The position numbers and the translations under genes are program-made. A stretch of DNA of 64,000 nt from Sipunculus nudus (taxonomy: Eukaryota; Annelida; Sipuncula; Golfingiida; Sipunculidae), in assembly GCA_026874595.1 (NCBI GenBank), contig CM049317.1, positions 50,914,618 to 50,978,617 on the forward strand, given 5' to 3'. Of this stretch, positions 34,989-47,399 are shown piece by piece; position 1 is the stretch's first letter; each line of letters starts with the position of its first letter. Below the pieces are notes generated by a model. It was given only the letters and a program-made list of their open reading frames with translations. It had not been told where the DNA came from and made no database searches.

Positions 34989-36034
34989 TGACACACACGA
35001 ATCCAACAAAACTCCTGAAATTTAAGAACAACAGGTGTTTTGAAGAACCATAATTTTAGAGTGAAAAAAATTACTTAATGTGACAATATGATAGTTAAGG
35101 GCAGATAATGCCTAAAGCAACCCTAGATTTATGGCTGTCAGGATTAGAAAGAACTATCAGTGTATACCAACATATACCGCAAGATATTATTTCAGGTAAA
35201 TCAATTGGAAGCTTGATAGAGCGACTAGCACAAAGAAAACACTTTTGTTCCATCTACAAATGCCCAAGGCGAAAGACATCAGAGAGATCCCATTAGACGA
35301 GCTTTGCAACGTTATCTTTTGAGTAACACCGAGATCAAGTCGGAACTGTTTATACATAAGTACCCTCTTAAGCGTGTCTACTTCTCACCCCGGCGGAGTA
35401 TTGCTTAACTGACATACCTTAGGTGCAGCTACTTGTATCCGTAACTTATAGGTCTTTCTATAATCCTTTATCCAGGACCAAAGAATTTGTTAACTCCAGT
35501 TTATCGGCGGGTTCTTGGTTCCACTTACTTCTGTCAGTAATGGATAAAAGGCACGGCGAACACCTGAGGGTATAGTTTGGCAGTGATATAGAAGCCAGAT
35601 AGTTGAGTATCCAACAGACTCCGTATTCCAGGAAGCAATAATAATAACAAACAAGAGCAGGAGCGGATTTTGTGATGATATCTTGGGAGTGACTCAATCC
35701 CTCATTTGTTTATCCAATGCTCATCACTCTGGCTGGCTGTTTAATTATATACAGTCAGTCCCACGCTTTATGTCCACGGACCGTTTCGATAATATTTTCA
35801 TAGATTCCATACTATGTATCCAAATGTAGCCGTCAGCTCACTTAATATACAGTCTATTCATATCAATTTGCGTAGAATCCCCAGTCTTTTATTGCTAAAT
35901 GTTTAATGGTCGCTCTATAGCATATATACCAGCAACGTCCTAGAAGTCACGGAAATTATTTTAACAAAGCACGTGACGTACAGATACTTATTATATAAAT
36001 ACTGTCAGCACGATCTAAACACAGAGCCTCGATA

Positions 36035-36069
36035 GTTCATCATCGGTGGTGATTTGTCAGATGATGAAC
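36035..36069. repeat. 10-bp perfect inverted repeat, 15-base loop
   Basis: GTTCATCATC (36035-36044) and GATGATGAAC (36060-36069). It lies about 40 bp downstream of a TATATAAAT and a CACGTG word; a promoter here is possible but unsupported. Confidence 0.6.
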
Positions 36070-36816
36070 TCTGGATCCAACAGCGCAAGTCGTACTAGGT
36101 CGTGTTTTCCAGGTTTGCTCGCATTAGCTTTGGAGGGCTGCGGGTAACAGCCACCCATTGGCCAGGCAAATGGCACTCGAGTTCCCTGAAAATCCAGTCT
36201 CTGGGCAGTCAGGCCGCGAATTTTGTGCAATGCTAACGTCTGCTGCAGCGGTTTTAGAATGTAGCAGACTGCCTATGGATTGGCATTAGACTGGAGGGCT
36301 CATTTGTCTATGACATGGTGATTGAGGTTGTTTGCCTTCACACTGGACGCTAGCACTGAAACAATCCACAGCTTGCCTTCCCATGCACACACTATATAAA
36401 AGAAATTCTTCCCAAACCCTATTTGTTAAAGATATTTTTGTGGAACTTTTGAATACTCTTAAAGTGCTCTAATAGCGTCTTCATATGGCCTCAAATGCCA
36501 TCTTATCAAATGAATGTTTTAACAATGAGGTCTATAATTGGTGCTCATTTGAAGAATTCTCCTGGCGGTCATGGCCATCTGCCCGTTCCGTTTACATGTC
36601 TTCATGTATCTTTCATAGTATTATAAAAAGTGTCTGTTGATCTCTATTAGAGTTACACTTAGTGTTTCAGCAAAAAAAAAAAAAAATGAGAAATCCAATT
36701 TTACAGTTTTATATTAAACGAACGACTGTTCCCACGGTCTCTCGCTCATTCTATTCATTTTATAATGAAAACATTATAATTTACCTAAAATGTTTCAATG
36801 GTTATGAATAAACATT

Positions 36817-36820
<4 letters not shown>

Positions 36821-36866
<46 letters not shown>

Positions 36867-36993
36867 AGTATATATATATATATAAATATATATATAATAT
36901 ATATATAAATATATATATAATATATATATAATAAATATATATATATATCTATATATGTATATAGATATGTATATGATGCATATGATGTGTATG

Positions 36994-37046
<53 letters not shown>
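36821..37046. repeat. Long AT microsatellite complex
   Basis: About 225 bp of TA repeats broken by TAAATA, a GATGCATATGATGTG duplication (36973-37000) and ATAGATATG. The longest simple repeat in the window. Confidence 0.97.
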
Positions 37047-37048
<2 letters not shown>

Positions 37049-38811
37049 CGTGTTAGTGCAAATGGAACATAATAACGCCTAATCTACCCGGAATTTCTAT
37101 ATAATACAAACAATTAAAATCATTCATATGTATATATATTGACAAACCTAGCCACACCAAGGTACTGAAATATTAAATCTGTTGTCCTGAGGATTCACTG
37201 TGCTTTACAGTCAGAGTGCAAGGAATCTCCTCCAGATGTCGCAGAGGCGAGGTCGTGCTAGCGTTTACACGTTCACCAATGCCTGATTTAAGATAGTCAG
37301 GCTGCTTGCTCTATAACCCAACCCATCGCCTCATTCGCTGCTCCCTTATCCGGTCAATCTGCTATTTCAGCCTTGTCAGAATTCTTATGTCTATAATATT
37401 AGTGGAGACAAACAATAGCTTGAATATCAACATTTCCTCACGAGGCAAAATCCATGTCTTTCTACAGAGAATCTTTTTGCCTCCGCCAGAAGGGTATGCA
37501 TTCATCCCAATTCGTGTGTGTTTGTTAACTCACACGATTATAAGTGGAAGCTAATGCATTTTTAGGGCTTTTCGGGAATGGGCAAATGAAGAAAAGATTA
37601 GATTTTGGTTTGGATTGGACACATAGCCCGGATTCAGAAACGTCATCAAGGAATGTATTAATGTACAATCACTTATGCACGAAAGAATCTATACTATGTT
37701 CCAAATACGTGAATGCAAACATGGTTTGGGAGCATCTCACAATAAGGAGCTCTAAGATGGTGGAGGCTTGCATTCCTTAACATGCAGACTTCCATTTTAA
37801 CTCTTATGGTGACATTTCAAATACAGGATAGGACGTTACTTTGCGGTTTAGGTGTTGGATTACCTTGTCTAATCACATCAGGGACTCAAAATATGCGGGA
37901 TGGAAAATCCTGAAAAGGGTTATACGCCTTAATATGTCTTCCCAATCGGTCAGGTCTTCCAGATTCTTCCGAGCACAAAGCATATTATCTTGAAACGCTG
38001 AAATCGTTTAACGATGACATTATTATCTATGGTTACCTTTATCGTATTTCAATAGAAACTGTGATGGAAATTTATCATTTACAATATTAACATTTCACAC
38101 AAATAGTAAGCATATATACACTTATCATTGTATTACAGAATAGATATATATGACATTTAATAACGCAGATTAAAATATATAATTATATTATTAAATCTTT
38201 CTGATTTGAAACATTTAACATTTTAATTAAAAACTGCAGCTTGCTAACTTGCTATTTTATTATGCATCTAATAAAGGCCTAGCATTTGGAAATCAATTAT
38301 ATCACGAATTCTTCAAAACAATTTAGGTCCCTATTTTATGTTAAACTCTCCAGTTGTACATGCTATAACGTTATTTTGATTGATTGTTTCCCTCACTCAC
38401 TTATGATCTTAAAGGTTTGATAAGGTTAAGTCTTTTATCTTAATTCATAACCCCTGGTGATCATGTGAGTAATTTACGTTAGGGGAAGAACTATTGATTT
38501 CCTGGCATCAGACAGCTCCGGATGTTCAAATATTAGCACTACATCTTCGAGGGGGGGGGGGGGGGGGTTCATTTTCATTAGGAAGGAAGACAGATTAGAA
38601 CCCTGGCTTATAGATGGTGACAATGTCCGTGAAATGTGAGTGAACGTATCCTTTTCGCTCATGACAGACGATTTATTATTGCGACTCCAGAGATTTGGTT
38701 TCGTAGGGAGAAAGTCTACAAAGTCTTACCAGTAAAAAATGAACGAAAACAGTGCACTTAGTGCCTCTCGCTGAATAAATGATGTACACAGTGTTATATG
38801 TCATATTAACC

Positions 38812-38914
38812 GTAGGGCTTGGTATTGCCTACTATTTTCGTATTGCAATATTTTTCGATAAGTATTGCGATATTTTCATTGTATTTAATGTATATTAAAT
38901 GAGCGTGTTTTCTC

Positions 38915-38962
<48 letters not shown>

Positions 38963-39172
38963 TTATATATAAACAAACTATTAATATCATTATTATTAAT
39001 CAATCTTTATCATGTTAAATATGAAAAAATAAAAATTTATTCAGATCAGATTATTTCAAACATGAAATGTGACAAATATTACTTACTAACGTACTTAGTA
39101 AAGTACTCACACTTGTCGTTACCAGAAGAAGCCTGTAAATAAATCGATATATCGATAATATCACACACGCCT
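38812..39172. mobile_element. hAT-like MITE with TATTGCGATA subterminal repeats
   Basis: Left end TAGGGCTTGGTATTGCC is followed by TCGTATTGCAATAT and AGTATTGCGATATT. The right end read on the minus strand is TAGGCGTGTGTGATATTATC then GATATATCGAT. An AT microsatellite (38917-38970) sits inside. No clear 8-bp target duplication. Confidence 0.45.
38917..38970. repeat. (AT)n microsatellite inside the 38.8-kb MITE
   Basis: AT dinucleotides with GT and TT interruptions. Confidence 0.95.
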
Positions 39173-39506
39173 ATTAATGAGTACTTAGTACCTATCGCTG
39201 TACAACCGATCATTCTCTAGTCATATATTCGGCCTGTCCTTGACGTTTTGCGAAAGTATGTGATAACAGTTCTGACGTATTATATATTGCTAAATGCCAG
39301 TGTAATCGAGGGGTTAACAATTTTTATTAGAATTGGTATCAAATGCTTCATGTATTTAATGTATACATTCGGTTCAACGTTTTGTTCATACGTTTTTTTA
39401 GCTCTGAGCTTACCTGACTTTATCATCGAACACCTATAATTCTAATATATACTATAAGTACCTACTATATATGAAACATATAGACTAAACACTTTACATA
39501 ATAATC

Positions 39507-39507
<1 letters not shown>

Positions 39508-39538
<31 letters not shown>

Positions 39539-39540
39539 GC
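39508..39540. repeat. (AT)n microsatellite
   Basis: AT run with one TTT interruption; AT-rich sequence continues to 39720. Confidence 0.9.
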
Positions 39541-39719
39541 ATATATACTAAATAAATAATCTAAATATATACTCTGTATAGTAATAATGTATATATAAAA
39601 TATATTCTGAATATATACTACATAACTTGATTTAAGAATTACTATATATATACAATATATATTAAAGTGAATTTATATGTGTTTATATACATTTATTCAT
39701 ATTCTACGTAGTTAACAAA

Positions 39720-41560
39720 GACCCGAGTTAGTATGAAAAGGTACAACATGCCATCAATTGTCAGACTTTACGCACATGATAGTTATACAATGATAGGAGT
39801 AAAGCGGGCCAAGGTGGAACCAGAGTAAATCAGTGGATGTCTTTCCAGCTAGCGGGAAATACAACAAAACACCCACTTCAAAAAGTCTCTGTGTGCAGGA
39901 AACGTTTGCTTTGGTGTATATGCCATATGGGTAAAAGTATAGCAGACAACAGCCACCCCGTCATAGGAGACAGCCATCCAAGAATACCTTGTTAATGCTT
40001 TGAAATGATTCTTCTCTGTCAAAGAAGACCGTTCCGGTATATTTTATGAGTCTGGGTGCAAAGCACTGCAGGCCAATTCCATTTTCACTCCATCTATCAA
40101 TATTAGACGGACCTGATAGTTCTTGCTCCCGAATATTCAAGTTTTTTTTGAGGGACCTCATCAGGTACAAGGCATGTTCAATTTACTTGAAAAATAGCGT
40201 CTTTTCCTTAAACAAAAGTGGTACCTGTCAAAATATTATGCTGAAATCGTTGGCTTACTCCTGTACGTTTTCTCTAAAAAAAAGTGTAGCGCGAGATAGC
40301 CCTACCCGGGCTTTAGTATTTGTATTTACTAATAAAATGCTTACAATAAAACGCGATTCCATGTACTGATAGACATAACTCAGTGCCAGCTCTTATCTCT
40401 AAAGCCCTGTAAAGTCCGTATGGTGAATCCCTTATATTAGCATACAAGGGCGTCACAAGGCTCTTTGGGGACTTGAAGATTCTCAAGCATTTACAAATCG
40501 GGCCGTCACGCCTCATGTGACTTTCATCGTTACTATGAGAACGCCAACACCGTTCCCATACGCAACAGACAGCTCGACCCGCTTGGTAACATTCGCAATG
40601 AAATCAAGCCCTCAGGTAGTCCATACATGGACCTTCGTATCATATGATAAATCTCTGATGTACGAACATTACGGTCCATGGGCCAAACATAAGTGCATTG
40701 TAGACACTATCGCAACAATTTTGTAACAAGTCCAGTTAAATCCCCTCTGCTGAGATGATAGGAGCAGCTGACAGCATTTGTGTGAACCCGTGTATTGGTT
40801 CCCTAAGACAAGCCACTCTCAAGTTGTCAACATGCGAGTCGTCGTGATCGTTTTAGCAAGTGGGCACATGTATTACATTTTGACTGCGTTCATACCATAT
40901 ACACCTGAATTTCTTACGCTGACTGGCTGAGCCAGGGTTTGATAGGCCTTCATTTTGTTTAAACAGACCCGATTTGAAAATCGATGGTCTGATAAACGTT
41001 AACACTGAAGTTGAGGGTTATAGTATTTGTGGTGATCGTCTCGCGGAACTCAACATAGGTAGGCGAGGGCCTAAATATTTAAATAGATTAAATGGGGATA
41101 TTAGTGGCCAACTGGAAGCTCGCAATAGGCGATGACTGAATGAACCATGTTAGTTATGAGATTCTTGGAAAGACCACCAATTACTGCTGGAAAAGACCTT
41201 AGTTCCTCGAGGCGATGATGTGTGGCGCTGACCGTCCCATAAACAGTGGGGTTTACCAGTCGATGAAATAGTCGGCCAGAGAACCTAAGTTTATTTTAGT
41301 TAAATAATTTGCCGCGAGTTGGCAGTTCCTGTTCTAAGCTTTGTGACACAGCAAAGTAAGTTTGATGGCTCTGTTAGTAGGAGGAATGTTTTGACCATTG
41401 CATCGACTGGGGCAGTATAAGCGCGAGATCATTGCGCCAACATAAACCGGCTTTCCGTTTTCTTTTCAGGCGTACCGGTATTTCACAACCGTGTACGTTC
41501 ATGTTCAGACTACCCCTTCTTTGTTGCCTGTCGCGCATGCGCAAAATTGAAATAAAAATT
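39720..41560. other. No gene supported
   Basis: Less AT-rich than its surroundings. The two overlapping frames at 40046-40369 and 39961-40170 are on opposite strands, with no domain recognised. Confidence 0.5.
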
Positions 41561-41571
41561 CTGAGACCATA

Positions 41572-41675
41572 TGATGGGAAAGTTTTTCAGGCAAACTGTT
41601 GCATAAAGCAATACTGAAATGATATTGTGAAAGAATACGCATAATATAATATTGCTCCTGGTTGTGTCCTTTTAA
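41572..41675 (-). mobile_element. Truncated copy C of the TTAA MITE
   Basis: On the minus strand, TTAAAAGGACACAACCAGG then AGCAATATTATATTATGCG and GCTTTATGCAACAGTTTGCC match the left end of copy A (TTAAAGGGACATAATCAGG). Homology fades after about 100 bp, so this is a solo end. Confidence 0.65.
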
Positions 41676-42652
41676 AAAAATCAGCCGGTGTCCTGTTTGG
41701 CACACTCTCCTGAAAGAGGATTAAAAAGTTCAAAGTGTCGTCCTGGTCTGTTGGTAAACAGATAGATGGTTGATACCTTTGTTAAGAAGAGCCTGACCAG
41801 TTGGCTCAACCTCCTTCCTCAGGCGGTAAAGATGATGATTAAATTAATCATGCGAAAAGATAGATATGTTCTTTCTGAATTCCACCACTTTGCTGTTTAA
41901 TCCATCACCTGAAAACAAAAACTTATCTACATTTCCGCACAGATGTTAATGCTTACAAATATAATTCTACAAACAGATAATACTTCTGATTACATTCCGA
42001 TATGATCAGGATTTTTTAAAGGTAGAAGATATTCAGTACAAAACCTTTGCATTTGGTGCAAAACAATATTTCCCTCGAAATTATAAGCATAATTTATTAC
42101 ATATACAGGAGAGTACAAGTGAATATGCATGCGCCTTTTGAATGAACCATCGCACCGCCACGCTATTAAAAGAGAGACAGCTATTAAGGCAAAATGCGAT
42201 TGTAATATATTGGAAAAGTTTGCAATAATCCACATATTATTTTTATTATTGGGGAATGTTACTAATTGTGGTCATGTTGTCATTCATTCATGAATTTGAG
42301 ATGACACTTTTCCCATTTAGAAAGATGTCAGCGCAATATACGTGAAAAAAAATCATTGAGCATTATCTGAAAAGGTTATTCAATTAAATTTCTTCATATG
42401 TTAGCTACGATCTTTATTAACAGTAGGAAATTATCAAACGGTATCGAATTAACAATATCTAAAACCGTTATGAGATAAACCTCATCACTTGTAACGGTGT
42501 AAATTAAAAACAAGTTTTTTTTGTTGCTGTTACAAAAGCGATGAGAGCAAACACTGGAATTGTCACCGTGATGAAATTTATCGTGATGGGGTGCCCTACA
42601 CAAATTACGATTTCTTATTTAAGTGAACGAAAGAGCCAAGGGCTAAACATTT

Positions 42653-43147
42653 GATTTAAGGAGCCTATTCTTTCACAGATCAGTTCACTTTTGCTTTATA
42701 CAAAAGCTTCCAGGCAAAATCATTCCAGCACACGGTCTCAGTGCCTCTCTTGTATGTGTAACACCTTGTTATGGGTTTCATGTTAGTAAACAAATTCTTC
42801 GTGTGTCCGTTTACACTAACACTGAGTAACAAGGCCGCGTGAGCGGAGGTCCTATTCTGCGCATTCCAAACAAAGAGTAGTCAAAACTAGTACATACATG
42901 GACCTTCATGCCCTCTGATATTTTTCTTGTGGATGGACATTAAGGTCCATCGGCCGAATGTAAATACATATACACGTGCTGTGTGGACGACTGTGATCGA
43001 GCCCTATCCACTGATGTAACACTCGTGTACAGGAGTGAGCCAACGGTTTCAAGGCAATAAATTTGCAGGTACCACTTTATTACAAAGAGAAGACGTTATT
43101 TTTCGTGTTAATTCAACATGGTTTATAGGTGATTAGGCCCTTTTAAA
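42653..43147 (+). mobile_element. TTAA-flanked MITE, copy B
   Basis: Same orientation as copy A, and alignable through most of its length: GCTTTATACAAAAGCTTCC, AACAAGGCCGCGTGAGCGGA, GACTGTGATCGAGCCCTATC, TTTATAGGTGATTAGGCCC. The left end has a small deletion after TTAAGGAGC. The right inverted repeat is well kept. Middle part is diverged, so the insertion is old. Confidence 0.8.
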
Positions 43148-43280
43148 CATACTGTCAAAGCTATTTTCCATCGATCGATGCTTGAGGTAAAATATCCCAC
43201 TCTTTGAGGTTTATAAGTTTTTCTCTTGCCTCGCGACCTTTAATACATCATTATCAGATTATTTTCTCTCTACCTTTTCT

Positions 43281-43495
43281 CTTTAAAAAAATATTATTTC
43301 GGGCTTCCTTTACAAAATAAAAGTCCATGTCTTTTTGCAAAAAAACATTCCTTAATTGTGCCCTTTAAATATAATAACCCTTGTGTCATTTACGAAATAA
43401 TATTCCGTTTGTCCTTTACAAAATAAAATTCCTTGCGTCCTTTACAAATAATTCCCTGTACCCTTCACAAAATAATATTACGTATGTCCTTTACG
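43281..43495 (+). repeat. 26-bp tandem repeat, about 8 units
   Basis: The unit TTTACAAAATAATATTCC plus GT.TGTCC repeats with period 26 (one unit of 23). The clearest units run from 43381 to 43490. Confidence 0.75.
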
Positions 43496-44466
43496 GCCAC
43501 CCTGGTGGCTGGCATTTGCCACTGACAAGTTAGGATGAAGTTCACTGCTGTGGTTAAAGTGTCTATATATCTCAGGTCGTGGTAACGCTCTTCCGTAAGG
43601 GACGTAAGACTGCGCCCGTTTATTAAACCGGAGAAAAAATTCGATGCTCACTAATTTATAATATGACGTTGTCGCCAGATGGCGCTAATGCTATTCTTCA
43701 TATGTTAATTCACATTGACCTGTGTCTTAATTGGCCAGGGTAACAGGCCTCCGCTCTCCCGTGCTAATTCTTTACATGAGTCAATGCAAAATTATTATTT
43801 CTCATTAACCTATGAAAAACGAAATTAATAATGCTGAAATTAATTCGCACGGTCGATCAGGTGTGAATCACAGTTGGTAAGTATTTTTTATAAAGTAATT
43901 GACATTTAATGTAGAACGCAAAAGCATGTGTACACAAAGAAAAAGCTGTCATCGACCAATATATTTGGCAGATGGGCCGAACCTTTTCTTTGATACCGGC
44001 GGGGTGGGAAGAACTAGTTGTATTCAGATTAATATATGTAAGCGCTCTGATGTTAATGTGGAGCCGGTTTCGGTTACCCACACATCTTCGGATGACAGCC
44101 GACACGATGTACTGGCTACCAGAGAAACAGATGAATACGGCTGATCGCTCCGAGAAAAATGTCGACGAGACGCTGTCAAATTTCTGTCTTTTTATCAGAC
44201 GTTCGGATTGTTCACTGTCAAATTATGAAACTGTATGTGCAATAAAGATTCCAACGTGAACTCACCGACTAGTCATAAAATGTATTGTCGTATTTATAAC
44301 ATCGTGCCTAATTAAACACAGCAGTGCCCAGTGCATGGCTGATTGTACGGGCTACTCTTGTAATAACTGTAATACATTGATTTATAGTTCCATTAAAGTA
44401 CAAAATATGCATCATTTCAGTAAATGATTGAGGCTGACAGTTGTTACTTTATATGATAATGATATT

Positions 44467-44586
44467 GCTTCTTCTGCTACTGCTGCTGCTACTACTACTA
44501 CTACCACTACTACTATACTACTACAAGTATAAGTAGTACTTTTTATTACAATAATAATAATAATAATATTTATAATAATAATAACG
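44467..44586. repeat. Trinucleotide repeats (CTT/CTG/CTA, then AAT)
   Basis: CTTCTTCTG, CTGCTGCTG, (CTA)n, and after a gap (AAT)n. A valine-rich minus-strand ORF (44412-44624) is its translation. Confidence 0.93.
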
Positions 44587-44599
44587 GTGGTAATAGTAA

Positions 44600-47150
44600 C
44601 ATTGATATTGATGATAAAGACCAACCCATCAAGGCTACCTCTATTACCACCGATATTACAAATACTACTGGTAATAATGAAAAATATAATAATAATTTTA
44701 CTTAAAATTAAATTTAAATTATCATTAACATTATTAATAATTATACAGAATCAGTTCGTCCAAAAGGCACTAGGTATCTAGAAAAGAATATTGCCCAAAC
44801 AAGACACCAATACATATGTGATATGCTTCCATTTAATTGCATTTAATCCATCACTTGTGTCGACATCTCACGGTAGAATTTAGTATTACTGAGGCACGTA
44901 GGTAATGGGGAGTTCAGTATAAGTATATAGACATAAAGTGCATTTGAAATTCTTAGGCTAGTCATAAAAACCTATGCGGTCAGGAACCATATGGCCTCCC
45001 ACAGTTTGGTGGGGAACAATTTGGCAGTCTTTTTTTGTATATACGTCTGTGTGTACACGGGAACTGCTGTAAAAAATGAATGTTAAGTGGGTCTTAGCCA
45101 AGGATTTTAGAGAAAGAAGAGAACTTGGAGGGAATGTACGTCCGAACAAAAGTCCCAGTGCGATGCTCTCTTCGGCCGTCTGAGCTGTTTTCTGTCACTG
45201 TTGAACTGAATGATTTAATCAGAATTAACATATAGCGGGTTGTTTCTACTCAAAACCTCTTATATTAATTTTTGTCTATATATTGAGCTTCCTTTTTTAA
45301 CGTAATAATTCTGGCAACTTGCTTCTGTCTGGATATGAGCTGGCATCTATCACAAGAAGAACCAGACACGTACTTAAATTATAATTTTATTGACATCGTC
45401 CTTGATATCAAACGATAAACAATCAGTATCGTTTATTTTTCTTCACTTTACCTTTTAATTTCTAACCTTCATTATGTATAAGGTAATTATTATTAAATTC
45501 ACTATGTATAATCCAGGGGAGATGTCATAAGGAGGAGACGGCGGTGGTTCAGGGCTTAGCTATATGTGGGATCGCTGCTTCTATAGAATGAAATGAGGTA
45601 ACATTGGTGCGTTTCCACTTCACTCCCATACAGTGATAAAACTGTAACATATTTGGAAAGGGACATATTTGAAAATACGCTCCCTGCTTTTTTTTTAAAA
45701 GAATGTGAGGTTTCAAAAATGGTAAGTTTGTTGGAGGTAGATTACTGGCAGAACTAAAAATCTGCATTCTAATGAATGCAAGCCTCCGCCATTCACTTAT
45801 AAGGCAAATATTGGCAGGTCCATTACTGCATAAGTGACTCTACATTTGTGAATATTCTATGATGACGCTCCTGGATCGGATCCTCACTAAAATCTAATTC
45901 ATTTTCCATTGGCACATTCCAGAAATGGCCTGACAATTTGCTGAGATTCCGATCATGACTGCGTGAGTTATATTGTGAACAAACACACATACACACACAA
46001 ACACAAAAACGGATATGAATACACAACCTCTTGGTGGAGCCAAATATAAACACTCCCCATATAGTTATGCAAGTAATGCGGCCAGAATTATATGTTTTGC
46101 CAGAATAATTGTAAGTGTATCAGTCAAATTAACCAAAAGCACACTGTATTTCCATAAGAATATTAAATTAAGTAAAAGGGCATTGTAATGTTACTGTAAT
46201 TATATTATAGTGTAAGAAGATTATAATCATATTACAGTTTGAATTTAAGAAGTTCTATAAAAATTATCTGGCGCAAGTCTAAGCAAACAACGCCGTGGTC
46301 TAAAGAAGCAACAAGTAATTTAGTTTAAAGCAAATTAACCAATATAATGCAAATGGCTATTAAATTTATAAAACATTTAGTGATTTGGAACCAACTGAAA
46401 GACACTGAATGGTCGAGCGGAACGAGCGGAAGATAATTCCGAATCTTTAGGCATAAATCATGATTTGATGGAAGGTGATGTTTATCTAGTTATGTGCATC
46501 CGTAAAACAACGGTTGTTGTTTTAAAAAGCTAACCTGTCAGATTATAATAAGTGGATAAGTGACGGATTTCTTCTCGGGCAAAACAACGCTGGTCTTTAT
46601 GAAGTTTCCGACTGGCCTAGCGCGGGTAATTCAATTACCCTTGGTGAAGACAAAAACCAGCCATTAGGATCTAGTGACTCGAATAATCCGGCGTAGCGAT
46701 TTCGGATTACGCCGGGTTCAGATTACCCCCGGTTCAGATTACCAGGGGTGTAATCTTTCCCCCTACAATTTCAGATCGCCTACGCAAAACAGTTGTCTAT
46801 ATATATTTATTCGTGATATCTATTGTTTTTGTATCTATTTTCCCCCAAAATCTTGAGTTATGTCATTAAAATAATATCATTATAAATATTTTTTTGTTCC
46901 TGGATTTTAGCTTCAAATCTTTATATTAGTTAATTAATAAATCATAAGTTAAAGGCATCATAATGTATCATTCAGCTACAATATTTAATGTAAATTAATA
47001 ATGTATCATTTAGCTATATTTTTTATCAATATTAACCCCGGGCGTTAATATGAAATCTATTTCAGATAACCGGAGGGGGGGGGTAACCTTAAACGGGGAC
47101 AGTTTAAAGTCTTTACACCGGACTAGCCATCCATATTCAACTCAGAGCGG
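44600..47150. other. No gene; short repeats only
   Basis: GGGTAATT/AATTACCC palindrome at 46624-46640, and CGGTTCAGATTAC repeats at 46704-46742. Two ATAATGTATCATT words (46958, 47000) hint at another eroded repeat. No accepted ORF. Confidence 0.5.
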
Positions 47151-47154
47151 GATT

Positions 47155-47376
47155 ACAAGACACACGGAGTAGATGAAGCGTGGGCGCAGGGAGGCGGGCG
47201 TCCCCTCTTTTACGCCAAAATTAATTTTGCGCATTGTGCTATTTTCTTCCATGTACATGCTAGAAATACTGATAAAGTTTACTAGCACATGGATGTACAC
47301 TTTTTAACCTGTGCCGGGAGGCTGAGCTCTCCCCCCCCCCCACCCCTTTCTAAGAATCTGTATCCGCCCCTGGTTT
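47155..47376 (-). mobile_element. Probable hAT-like MITE end (CAGGGGCGGATACAG) with G-run
   Basis: On the minus strand the end reads CAGGGGCGGATACAGATTC, then a G-run (47331-47341 as C on plus). CAGGGGCGGAT is a common hAT-type terminus in invertebrate genomes (recalled, not searched). The other end is not clear; GGGCGCAGGGAGGCGGGCG near 47185 is a candidate. Confidence 0.4.
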
Positions 47377-47399
47377 AGCAGGAACAATATAGATAACTA

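Noticed and set aside
35940-36070. Core promoter with CACGTG, TATATAAAT and a downstream inverted repeat
   Set aside because: Motifs are short, the spacing to an initiator is poor and no gene follows; kept only as an inverted repeat.
44412-44624. Valine-rich membrane-like ORF
   Set aside because: Translation of trinucleotide repeats.
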